DNA of 64,000 nucleotides from Heterodera schachtii (Eukaryota; Nematoda; Chromadorea; Rhabditida; Heteroderidae). The notes under the pieces are model-generated. The model saw nothing but the letters and a program-made list of their open reading frames with translations, did no database searches and was not told the origin of the DNA. The DNA lies in the NCBI GenBank assembly GCA_023374025.1, contig SIJG01000006.1, positions 759,814-823,813 of the forward strand, in the 5' to 3' direction. Below are positions 33,524-44,665 of the stretch, one piece after another. The position numbers were made by a program, and so were the translations under genes. How positions within the stretch are numbered: position 1 is the first letter of the stretch; the number at the start of each line of letters is the position of its first letter.

Positions 33524-36500
33524 TCATTCGCCGTTCGTCGAATTGTCCGCGCCCATTGGCGGTTGGGGCCCGGCGTGCATTTGCAACCGTCTTGAACTGC
33601 TCGAATTTGATGCTACACTTTCGTCGCCACATCGCTGTGTCCGCTCATCGCCGCTTTCCGTTTGTGCCACTGATGCGGTGCCACTGTTGTGCCCATGTTG
33701 CTGCACTGACGGCGACACGTTTTGGCGCGAGCGTTGCCGACGCAGTCGCCGCAGGTGCGACAGTCGCTCGCCCCCGGCGACTGTCTGCTGGTGCGACTCC
33801 CCCTCGTTGATCACGTACAGCTGGGCGCCACCGTGCGCGTGGCGTCGTCGTTGCGACACGCGTTCACTGTGCGTGCGGCGAATCTGCTTGTAATTAGTGG
33901 CTGCTGCTGCTGCTGTACTGCTCGAAGCCGCACTTTCGGCAACTTCTGTTAAAAATAATAATAATTATTATTTTTTGATTTATTTAATTTTTTAAGGGCA
34001 ATTTATACAAAATGTACATCTTTAAACTTGAAAAATTGAACAAGGGTTTTAGACAAAATAGCCTTGTTTCTTCCTAATATAATGTCCCAGGGATTCAATT
34101 AATTATCCCGCGCAGTCGGGATCCCAGTCCACAATCCCGAATTTTTTGGAATTGCTGGATTAATCGGTGTTGAGTCTAGCTTACCTAAATTTTAAAAAAT
34201 TTCGTCAAGTTTGAACAAAGTTATGCCAAAATGTCTGAAAATCTGGTTCCTTAGATACTTTTGACCATAACTTTGTTCAAACTGGATTAATAGAGGACTC
34301 TTAAAGCTATCGAATGATACCAAGAAGGTTTAAATTGGTTGACTTTACAAAAGTTATGGAAAATTATTTTTAAAAATTTTCATTTGATGGTTTTTTAAAT
34401 AACGCCCTTTTTGTTTTCTTTTTTCTTGCCTAATTTGACCACCTTTTTTGAAATATATTCTCCGTTCGGTCGGTGCCTTCGCTTCTTCGTCCCTTTTTGG
34501 CATTGTGCCAATTTCGTTTTTGTCTCGTTGCATTTCAATGTCATCATTTTTTGCTTCATTTTCAGCCAAATTTCGTGGCATTTTCACTCCAAAATTGTTC
34601 GAAATGGCCTCTAGGCTTTTTGCTGTCCTCCACCAAACGTTTGAAGTTGACTTATGCCGGCTCAACTTTTGGCGAGTGTCAACATTGGCATTATTGTCAC
34701 CGCCTCCTCCGTCGTGCGCATTTTTGGCATAATCAAAATCGCATCCAATTGTCATTGCTCGTTTTCGACACGGTCGTTGCGAAGCGGGTGATCCTTTGAG
34801 ACGAAAAATATTATATTTACAAAATTAGGCTGTTGATATTTATTGTGCCTCGGTGGCTCAGTGGTAAAGCTGCTCGCGGAATGGGCGGAAGGCGTGGGTT
34901 CGATGCCCACCCGATGGATCAACATTTTGCCATTTCTTATTTCATAAATCACCTGGTATTTTGTGTGCGCTTGTCCTGCGCGATCGGATGGAAGGCCCTC
35001 GGGAACGGGCAGGCGACGACGGTGCCGTGGACAGAATGCCAAGGGTGGGACGAAAGTCAGTGCCATGCACAGTGTGATAGGTAGACCGGTGGTGAGCACT
35101 GCTTGGGGTATGGTATTGCTGGTACGGTTGGCCTTCACTTTTTGCGATGGAAAATGCACGAACTCTGAAAAGGGCGGAACTTAAAAACGGCATTTCGTGC
35201 CAAAAAAGCCTTTTCGGTGTTCTCGAGTGGTATCGGTTAGAATCAGGATGTAATATTAGCCCCGAAATTCCAAATTTTCGGATGCCGCTACGGTATTTAA
35301 ACTCAAAATTTTGCGGGATGAAATCCCGCAGGGACAAAGCCCGCAAAATCCAGCCTTTTCCAAAAATGCGGGATTGCGGAGTGAGACTCCGCAAAATCCC
35401 TGCGCGGGATCCCGTCCCGCACCGAACTCTATTCCATTTCGTCTCTGTCACGGTCCCACAATTACACTCTACCATACCAATCAAATGGTACTGTACAGTA
35501 CAGTGTTTTTGTTCGGCGACAACAACTCGAGTATACTGTACTACCTGGTGCCTTTCCGTGGGTAATAATTGTCCGAATGGAGTAGTGACGGTGTTCTGCT
35601 GACGGAGAACATGCGCCGAACATGGAGCAGTTCAGCAGGCGTCGGTGCTGTTGTTGTTGCCTTCGGCATTTTGCCTTTTTCGTCGTCCGAAAAAATTGGT
35701 AATGCCAATGCCAAAAGCTGAACAATTAATTTATGGCATTTTAAAATATTGGGTGTTTTTTTTTGCCTGAATGTTTGGCATTAGTGAAGTAAAGACGAAA
35801 TGGGCATCATTTTGGGCATTTTGAGCAGCATAAACGTCGTCGAGAAAGGTTTCCTGATTTATTTTCAATTAAAATATATTTATTTTAAATTCTCACAAAA
35901 TGATCAAACAGAAAGAGGAAAAGGCTTTGAATATGTTGATAAATCTGGGAAGAACTAAATTTATTTATTTGATTTTTTAATTAGTATTAATTACTGTTAA
36001 ATTGACGACACTTAGCAGTGCCAAACCGCCAAGGAAAAGCAAGGCAAGAAGGGGCGAGAATTCGATGCTGTTTGGCATCACATCACCAAGGCCAATGGTG
36101 GACAATGAGATGAACCTTTTATTTCAAAATAAAACAAAAATATTATTATTATATATTAAGAAAATTGAAATTTTATTTAAAAAATCATTCTAATTATTTT
36201 AATTTAAGTAGAGTTTTGGTCGCAATTAAATCTTTAAATAAAGTATAAAAAAGATTAATAAGTCATTTCATTTAAACAACAAATTCACTAATCGGTGGAG
36301 GGATACGCAGAAGACCTTTTAATCTGTTCAGTGCTATTTGTTAATTTTTTTTTTAAATTAGCTGAAAATTCCTTAACAGATTTTAATTTAGTTGCCAATT
36401 TTTTGATTTAAAAACCCCCCAAAAAACTCATTTTTTAAAAATCTCTACGACCTCTCCAAAAACCACAAAACTAAATTAAGTCCATGGATTTCGGAGGATT

Positions 36501-39500
36501 TAAGCTGTTCAGAAAAATGCTTGTCCCTTTTTCGATAGTGTTCCATGTTTGGCATTATGTCGCCCCGTACGCAAAATAAAACGCCTCGCCGAAGGACAGT
36601 GGCGGTCCGTCGTCGCCCGTCCGTTGGTCGGGCCAATCGAAGCAGCTGACCACAAGCGCGATGAAGCACAGGTAGAGGAGCACAAGCGGCACGGAAACGA
36701 ACAATGGCAAAACATCGGCGGCGGATTGGCCGGCAGCGAAAGTGCCATCGAAAGCGGTGGCAGAGGACGACGAAGAACGGTCGGCATCGATGCCGTTGTT
36801 CTCCTCTTGATCGCTGCTACTGATCAGCATATTTTCCGAGTCGGTCGCGTAGTAAAAATCTGCCAATTTAGGCAAAAATTGGCACCGATAAAACAGCAGA
36901 ATAATTTTTTGGGATATATTAAGCTTTTGAGTTAAGTAAGAGATAAGCATATGATAATTAGTGTGCATCCGTGCCTTTTGTTGTCCCCCAAAAATTAATA
37001 ATAAAAATTCATTTTGTTTTGACATTCGTTACAAAATTTAAATATGCTGCTAAAGTGCGTCATAATTAGCTTATTGTGATTGTGCCCTGCTTGTTCACCT
37101 GCTGCTGCTTCTGTTTTTTGCGTTTGCGCCGTGTCTCTGGCGGCACCCCACGCGTTGTGCCGTTGTTTTTGTTGTTGCGCTGCTTCTTCTCCGGTATTTT
37201 TAGTGTTGATGTTCAGCTGCAGTTGATGCAGTTGCTGCTCCGCCTTCTTCTCCTTGGCCACTTGTGCCGCTTCCTCGTCAATTTCCAAAATGCGAAAAGC
37301 CAATGAACGGAGCCAAAAACTGACAAAATTTAATAATTAATTAATTTAAAATTGTCCGACTTTTCCGCTTCACCTAATTATATCACAGAGACGATTGTAA
37401 CAACAGGTCAAAAAGCACAACATCAATTGGCCAATATCGCTGAGAACGACAAGCATAAGAGGAATACATAAAAGGGAGTGGCAATTAAACAAATTAATTT
37501 AATTGGATTGGCCAATAAATGCTAATTAATTAATAATTACCGAACAGTGCATAAAAGATGGATAACTTAATTTAAATGGGAAATATATTTTTGAAAGTTT
37601 TTGATTCAACTCACAATTCTGCCCAAAGGCGTTTGGCAAGCGATGGTACCGTAACCTTTACAGTATTATTAATTGTATAGATAATTAGCAATTAATTGGA
37701 AATTAATTACCAATTGTCGTGAAGAGTGTCATTGCTACAAAGTTTGAATTTGAAAATTTAAATGACCGAAGAAAACCAATAATACTGTAAACAATTGCAT
37801 AGATTTTCCATTACCGTAGAATACGGAGCTTCCAAAACACCAATTCAGATGGAATACGATGTGCTCATATTTGTGGAACACTGAGCCGACGTATTTGCCT
37901 TCAATCTATGGAAATAAAATCAAAAATAAATAAATAATTAAAAACTTCGTTAATTTACCTTAAGCAATATTTGATAGTCTTTTCTGAAACGAAATTTACA
38001 GTATTTTAATTTTTGATTGCTGTAACATGGAATACTGTGACTGATACAGTAACTGACGTGATCAGCTGTTGCATCGCGGTCATTTTGTCGGCCGATGGCT
38101 GAACATTTAGCAGCACAGTGAGGTTCTAATTTGTTGGGAAGAGAGTTCATTAGTCCTAATTTATAGTTTAACCGTATGTAATTAATTTTATTTCGAAAAA
38201 ATAATATCGAAAGATATTAAATTTAAATTGACCTTAGCCAATTGTTCTATCATTGCGTCCAAAGCTTCTTTGTTTTTATTTAGGCTTATGTATGCATTTT
38301 CCTTCTCAATCGCCTTAATTAGGGAATCATTTGAGAAGGAATTTAATTTGTTTAAATTTATCACTTGAAACAAAAGACCGCCAAACACGGCATAAAATGC
38401 CAAAACTCCCACCAAAACAAAGTGCCGAATGCCGAACTGGTGGTAAAACCTTTGGGGAAAATTTTGTCACGAATATTGAGTGAAAATGTCGGGATTCCCG
38501 AACCAATTCCTTAGAACCTTTTCTTTTTTGGCACTAATTTTTGATGCTAACTCAGTTTTGGTGAATCATTCCAATTTTGTCATTCCCATTTTTGAATTGC
38601 CCATTAACTTTTCTCACTTGGCCAAGTGTTGGCAAATCGGCGCACTTTTCAAATCCGTTGTGCCGAATTGCTTTCGACTTTTTGAATTGCACTCGAACTG
38701 TTGTCCCCCAATGGCACCATCTCCTTCTCCCGTGCCCTCTTCGTCCCTTCCGCCGCTCCCATCACCACCCATTACGGTAGCTCCTTTGTGCAGTGTCGCC
38801 AATTTCGGCACTACCGTACCTGGCCCCGCCCTCTTGCTACAGTAGGCGGCATCTTTGGCGATCATCATTGTCTAATCGGAGAGAAAATGGCTGATCAATT
38901 TTATTTTTATTGTAATTCCCACCAATTTGTCACCTGAATTGTTTTCATTCGACCACTCATTGTCGAAATTTTTCGCTCTTCAGCAGCAGCAATTGCTTCT
39001 TCTGCCGCTTCAATTGCTGCGGGCATTGGAATTTTGTTAATTTTTTATTGCATTTTAAAATTGGCATTTTCCCTGACTTTGTCCCTCCCCCACGTCCTCT
39101 GCTGATGTTGTTGATGATGCCGACGACGATGAATTGGCCAATTCTGCTGCCGTTGTTTCTCTGTTTGGTGCTGTCATGTCCCAGTCGCCATCACTGTTTT
39201 CGTAACCATCGTTGTCCGTGCCACCGCTATCACAGCAGCCAAAAATGCCGTCGTAGCCATTTTTGTGGCCAACAGTGCCATCGTAACAATTTTTATAGCC
39301 AGAAATGCCCTCCTCTTCCGTCCCTTCCTCTCCTTCGTCATCGTCGTCGTTGTTGTGCTGGTCGCCCTCCTCCGTCGTTGTGCTGCTCCGATGAATCACA
39401 ATTTGCGGGAATTGTTGCGCAATGTGAGGAGAAGCAGCAACAGTTGCGGCAGCATTATCCGGCACAATCATTAATTGTCCATTCTTTGCCGTTTTGGGCC

Positions 39501-39558
39501 AATTTGGCCCATCATTTTCAACAGAGCGTTGTTCTTCAACGTCAGAAATTTTTGACAT
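33524..39558 (-). CDS. two-pore-domain (K2P/TWK) potassium channel
   Basis: Leak K+ channel of the plasma membrane. Minus-strand exons: 39078-39558, 38934-39016, 38693-38871, 38233-38449, 38058-38125, 37959-37983, 37815-37905, 37711-37734, 37615-37655, 37541-37565, 37374-37467, 37099-37319, 36571-36859, 35995-36115, a short exon near 35800-35850, 35545-35717, one in 34400-34800 and a last one 33524-33943. Landmarks: acidic N-terminus, TM1 (VGVLAFYAVFGGLLFQV), first pore TTIGYGTIACQTPLGRI, TM2 IPLMLVVLSDIGQLMLC, a Gln/Lys-rich linker, TM3 VSVPLVLLYLCFIALVV, second pore STIGLGDVMP, TM4 LLALLFLGGLALLSVV, and a long polar tail. Phases agree through TM4. At 37468-37469 the expected AG acceptor reads AT. 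Tail exon joins are less sure. Confidence 0.9.
34205..34283. repeat. inverted repeat in K2P intron
   Basis: GTTTGAACAAAGTTATG near 34208 recurs inverted as CATAACTTTGTTCAAAC near 34265, forming a 17-bp stem with a loop of about 40 bp. Confidence 0.6.
34847..34918 (+). repeat. tRNA-derived SINE head in K2P intron
   Basis: A tRNA-like sequence with an A-box type segment TGGCTCAGTGG and a B-box GGTTCGATGCC. The T-arm stem GTGGG/CCCAC is perfect with a TTCGATG loop. The acceptor stem pairs only about 5 of 7 and the anticodon loop lacks the usual U33, so it is not a working tRNA. Downstream sequence (to roughly 35180) is probably the SINE body. Pol III promoter boxes appear intact. Confidence 0.65.
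35295..35424. repeat. GCGGGAT palindrome-rich repeat
   Basis: Several inverted GCGGGAT/ATCCCGC and TTTTGCGGG motifs within about 130 bp in the K2P intron. Probably a small MITE; ends are unresolved. Confidence 0.45.
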
Positions 39559-40125
39559 GCTCAAAAATTATTTATTTTAGTTTCAAAAAATCAAAACTTT
39601 TGATAAATTCCCCATTGTTAACGTGCTATAAATTGTGGGAGAAAAATTAATGATAAAAAGAAAAGATGCCAAAAATCATTTTGATAAAATGAAAAACGTA
39701 AAATATGCCAAAAATTTGAAAATAAAAAAAAAATAGCAATTTCATCGAAATGAAAATGAAAAAGCAAAAGAATTGGAGGAAATAAAGTGAGAAGGAATTG
39801 GACCACATTTTATCAGCAGCAAATGCGAATTAATGAAGAAATATTTGGCCATTTTTTATCGATGAATTTTTTGGGAACAAAAATTTTGTTCCCCGGGGGG
39901 ACAAAGTGCGCCAAAAATGAGTCGACAAGCCAAAGACACGGAAAAGTGATCAATTCAAAAACGGAAGTTTAGCAATTAGCAAATTAACCAAAAAGGCGAA
40001 AAAAGAGAACCAATCGACAGTAAAAGGTGAACAGAAAAAGAATAGTTTACTGTGTAATATTATATGTTTTCAAATCTATTAATAAATGAATCTCTGAGCC
40101 TTTCTGTGGCGTAATTTTCTAATGG

Positions 40126-42745
40126 TCAGACTTTTGACTTTTCTTCCACCGCTTGTGCCTTTTCTTCCTTTTCTTCCTCCTCCTTTTCCTTCCTTTCCGT
40201 TTTTTGCTCCTTCTCTTCCTGCTTTTCTTCCATTTCATCTTCTGTCCATTCTCGTTTTTCCTCCTTCTCTTCTGGCTTTTCTTCCGTCTCATCCAACTCT
40301 TTTTCATTCGATTCCTGCTTTTCCTTCTCCATTTCTTCCTTTTCTTCATTCTCTTCCTGCTTTTCTTCCGTCTCATCCAACTCTTTTTCATTCGATTCCT
40401 GCTTTTCCTTTTCCATTTCTTCTGGATCTTCTTCCACTGGTTTTTCATCATTTTCTTCTATTTCTTCCAAATCTTTTTCAGTCCATTCCCGCTTTTCCTC
40501 TTTTTCTACCATCTCATCTGCTGGCCATTCACGTTTTTCTTCCTTCTCTTCCGCCTCTTCTTCCTTCCTTTCCATCTTTTCCTCTTTATCTTCCACTTTT
40601 TCTTCCTTCTCTTCCGCCTCTTCTTCCATCTCTCGTCGCTTTTCCTCCTCCTCTTCAAACTCTTCTCCCCTTTCCTCTAACTCTTTGTGCTTTTCCGCCA
40701 TTTCTTCCATTTCTTCCTTCTCTTCCACCTTTTCTTCCTTCTCTTCCGCCTCTTCTTCCATCTCTCGTCGCTTTTCCTCCTCCTCTTCAAACTCTTCTCC
40801 CCTTTCCTCTGACTCTTTGTGCTTTTCCGACATTTCTTCCATGTCTTCCTTCTCTTCCACCTTTTCTGCCTTCTCTTCCTGCTTATTATCATCTACTTTT
40901 GGTATCTCTGTACCGTATGGAATACGGTATTTCATAAATTCCATGTCCGGTATGTATTTTTGGTCTGGTCTTGGCGTATCGACGTGTTCGCTTTGCATTC
41001 CTTCTAAATCTTTTGGAGGGATGGCCAACTGCTCTGGCAAACTCATCTTTCTTGTCTTTTTTGGCTTTTTCGGCAGTTCTTTTGGCATAATGCCAAGCAT
41101 TCCCCGTTTCAGCTCTTGGCATTCCGTCCAATTCTCGTGGCGTTTCTGGCACATCTTCAATTGGCAATTGGTTCAGTTCTTGTTGAGCATTGTCCAAATC
41201 TATTGGCATTTGTTTCTGGTCTTTTGGCGTTTCGCCCGTTTCTTTTAGCGTTTCTGGCATACCGTCCATTTCTCTTGGCGTTTCTGGCACATCTTCAATG
41301 TTCCTCGGCAACTGGTCAAGGTATTGTTGAATATCGTACGCGTCTCTTGGCGTTTGGGCAACTTCCTCATTCAACTCTCTTGGCATTTGTTTGTGGTCTT
41401 TTGGCGTTTCGCCCATTTCTTTTGGCGTTTGTGGCACACCGTCCAATTCTCTTGGCGTTTGTGGCACTTGCTCAATTGTCCTTGGCAATTGTTCAAGGTA
41501 TTTTTGCATATCATCCAGTTCGCTAGATGGCTTTTCTTCCTGTCCAGACGTTTCGCCTATTTCTTTTGGCGTTTCTGATGCCATAAAATGTTCCTCCGGT
41601 ATGCTTTCCATGCGTCGAAGCTTCGTTGGCTTTACATCCATTTCAAATTGTGCATTGTATGGCATTGGCATTGTGTCCAAAAGTATTGGCGTTGCCGTGC
41701 CTTCCATTATATTTCCCTCCTCTCTGTCTGCCGCTTCATTTGTCGGCACATTTGCCATTATATTTCCCTCCTCTCTGTCTGCCGCTTCATTTGTCGGCAC
41801 ATTTGCCATTATATTTCCCCCCTCTCTGTCTGCCGCTTCATTTGCCGGCACATTTGCCATTATATTTCCCCCCTCTCTGTCTGCCGCTTCATTTGCCGGC
41901 ACATTTGCCATTATATTTCCCTCCTCTCTGTCTGCCGCTTCATTTGTCGGCACATTCGCCATTATATTTCCCTCCTCTCTGTCTGCCGCTTCATTTGTCG
42001 GCACATTTGCCATTATATTTCCCTCCTCTCTGTCTGCCGCTTCATTTGTCGGCACATTTGCCATTATATTTCCCTCCTCTCTGTCTGCCGCTTCATTTGT
42101 CGGCACATTTGCCATTATATTTCCCTCCTCTCTGTCTGCCGCTTCATTTGTCGGCACATTTGCCATTATATTTCCCCCCTCTCTGTCTGCCGCTTCATTT
42201 GCCGGCACATTTGCCATTATATTTCCCCCCTCTCTGTCTGCCGCTTCATTTGCCGGCACATTTGCCATTATATTTCCCTCCTCTCTGTCTGCCGCTTCAT
42301 TTACCATTATATTTTCTCCCTCTCTGTCTGCCGCTTCATTTGCCATTATATTTTGCTCGTTTTCAATGCCTTCCCCCTCTCTTCTGTCCTCCCGCATTTT
42401 GCCCATCCGTTCGATCATCATTTGGTGGTCCTCCACTCCCATTGTTGGCATTGTGTTCATCGCCAAATGTTGCTGCGCTTCGCTTTTACCGACGTGGCGG
42501 CGTGCCGCATTGGCAATTTGGTCCAGCGCAACCGCCGCGATCAACAGTATCCCAATGTTACGTACTGTCATTTGACCGGAGCCTCCCGTTGCCAACGTGG
42601 CCAAACAAAACAGAAAGAAAATCATGGCAATTGCCAGCGCATGCTGTACCAAGTTGGCTGGGACCGGCAGTCGCCGGCGTTGGCGCCGCGGATGGTTACG
42701 GTGCTTAAAGGTGGATACGGTTGAATACGGTAAATCGTCTGCCAT
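40126..42745 (-). CDS. repeat-rich membrane protein, about 872 aa, one-base offset
   Basis: Two minus-strand frames, 42745-about 41105 and about 41105-40126, would be one ORF if the CCCC at 41102-41105 (GGGG on the coding strand) were one base shorter. The N-terminus is basic, then hydrophobic segments (LAIAMIFFLFCLATLATGG; NIGILLIAAVALDQIA). Next come about 11 tandem 17-residue units (NIMANVPTNEAADREEG), encoded by a 51-bp minisatellite. After that is a degenerate Pro-Glu repeat (VPETPRELDGMP, GETPKDQKQMP, YLDQLP). The C-terminal 250 residues are Glu/Lys coiled-coil-like (EEKEEKVEEKEE). No known family. The long antisense ORFs are shadows of the in-frame minisatellite. Confidence 0.65.
41706..42352 (-). 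repeat. 51-bp coding minisatellite, about 11 full copies
   Basis: Tandem 51-bp units encode NIMANVP[TA]NEAADRE[EG]G, followed by two shorter 5' variants. The order of the Ala/Gly and Thr/Glu variants (A,A,T x5, A,A,T,T) suggests a higher-order duplication. Confidence 0.92.
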
Positions 42746-42824
42746 GAGAAAGTTAGGTTTTCCATATTCCTAAATCAATAAAAGCCATCCCCCAGCGATG
42801 GCTCAACATTTCGTGGATTAGCTA

Positions 42825-43928
42825 TTATTCGAAAATTGGAACGAGACTGTATTTTACAATAGAATGCAATGTGACCGTACCCCTACAAGCAAAGTCAAAC
42901 GAATAACTCACTTCATGTAGTGACCCAATCTCAATTTGTTTAATTGCTTCATGATTTTCTCTGATGAATTGGCTCCAAATTGCCATCGACAGACCAACTA
43001 ATTCGCTTGGCATTACTGTACTGCCCTCTACCGTATCCTTTTGATCATTTTTCTCATCGTCTCTTTGGCCGGTCCCTCCTCCATCTTCGGGGTGATCAAG
43101 TGCAACAAATGGAGCACTGCATGATACGTTCGAAGCGTTGCCTTCGCGTGCTTTTTGGCGCTTGGCAAAATCTCGGCCAACGTACCGTAGTGCCCTTCAA
43201 GATGCACCTTTACCGTATGCTCGTCCCTTTTCATTTGTTCTACCATTTTCTTTCCGTCTTTTTCAAATGTTTTCGCAACTTCATTTATCAGCTTATGAAT
43301 GCCAATTTGTTCTTTGTTCTCGGCGGCACAGATTTGCTCCGTCAAATGTTTGATCTCGGCCGAGTCGTTGGCCCTTTTCTTGTCCAATTTTGTCATATGA
43401 CATTCGATGGCCAACAGTGAAGAGAGCAATACCAATGTTTTGCTTAATTAATTACATTAGGCATCCTAAGCTAATTTGTAAGCTAATGACTTTCTGATTT
43501 GACTTTTCCATAAAATGGGGCAACCTTATAAATTAAAGGAACCACCCAATTTACGCTCTCAGTTTTAATTGTTTTTAAACATATGATTTTACATACTTTG
43601 CGTCTTCATTGGCCCATCCATCGTTCTTCAATTGGTCTAATAATTGAATAATTAACCGTTATTAGGGCACTAATTACCCCCGCTAATCACCTTTCACTTT
43701 TTGAAGCAAAGCATGCCCGTGTCTGCTCGCCGGGTTGTGCTTGTGTTTGTTGTGCCCATTAATTTCCGTTTTCAAATGTTTTGTCCCAATATTTTTTGGT
43801 GGCAATTTATGCTTAATGTTGTTCTGCTGCTGCTGCTGTTGGTGGTAGTTGTGGTGGATTTTGGGTGACAGTGACCAAACTGAGCAAATTGTCACAAATA
43901 AAATTAATAAAAATATTTTTAAATGCAT
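42825..43928 (-). pseudogene. unrecognised secreted-family member B, frameshifted paralogue
   Basis: Minus-strand exons 43691-43928, 43597-43636 (40 nt) and 43442 downward. Exon 1 encodes a signal peptide (MHLKIFLLILFVTICSVWS) and a His/Asn/Lys-rich linker. Exon 2 length and the phases of introns 1 and 2 equal those of member A at 2509-3714, and exon 3 aligns without gaps (TEQICAAE, FEKDGKKMVEQMK, EHTVKV, YGTLAE). In exon 3 the frame breaks at TTTT 43039-43042 (AAAA on the coding strand); one more base restores TVEGSTVMPSELV, which matches member A. A GTGAGT donor follows GSLHE near 42909. The lesion may be an assembly indel, in which case this copy is intact. Function unknown. Confidence 0.65.
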
Positions 43929-44665
43929 TTTTAAAAAATATTTTCGCCGTTTGTTTAAATTTTGTTGAAATAAAATGATTTTTTGCTTATTATTTATGCC
44001 GTTTCACAGAAGTAAAAATGAATGAATGTCGGTGCATTGGTGCCGGATATGTTTTTGAATAATATAAAATAATTTTATTTTTTCAATTTGGCAAAACTAA
44101 ATGATGTGGCCAAACGTGGCACATTTCCCCCTTCCAATTTTTTCATCATTTTGCATATTATTAAAAATGATTGATTGATTGATATTAATGATTAAATAGA
44201 TGCAAAATAAAATAAAAATTGCAAAAAATAATAAATAAAAGTAATATTTTGTAAAATAAAATAATTGTATTACAAAACTTTCAATTGTTTAATGTGTAAA
44301 AATATGAATAAAAATTATTCATTTAATATTAAATTGTCAGTTCAATAAAAGAAACATACTTTTGGGGGATTAGGCTTTAAAAATCCCCTCATTTAAATCG
44401 GATTTCCGCATTTCAACGATTCAATTATGACAATTTTGATAGACAGACACACAATTTCTTCTAATCTCAAACAAAGTGCGTTTTTAATGAGACTTTTTAC
44501 CAATTGTGATTTTCCATTAAATTTTCCATCGAAAAAATAATTTTATTTTTTCTGTTTTCTGTTTTTGTACTGTAAAAAATACTGTAAAACACTTCATACA
44601 TAAATTCAATTTGAAAAAAAAATAATTTTGTTTTATAAAATTCACAAGAAAATGCCCTCCTGAGT
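43929..44665. other. AT-rich divergent intergenic region
   Basis: Lies between the minus-strand family member B and the plus-strand gene starting at 44666, so it probably holds both promoters. No motif can be named with confidence. Confidence 0.45.

Noticed and set aside
34847..34918. Functional tRNA gene
   Set aside because: Acceptor stem has two mismatches and the anticodon loop lacks U33, so a SINE head is more likely.
34833..35159. ORFs translating as PRWLSGKAARG and RVGIEPTPSAHS
   Set aside because: This is a known artefact of translating tRNA-derived repeats; the DNA shows A and B boxes and a T-arm.
41706..42352. CRISPR-like array from regular 51-bp repeats
   Set aside because: Units are contiguous, without spacers, and encode an in-frame peptide repeat in a eukaryotic gene.
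40122..42724. Long antisense ORFs (up to 394 aa) rich in Leu/Ser/Phe
   Set aside because: They are shadows of the in-frame 51-bp minisatellite and the Glu/Lys region on the minus strand; the true frame has a start, hydrophobic segments and consistent repeats.
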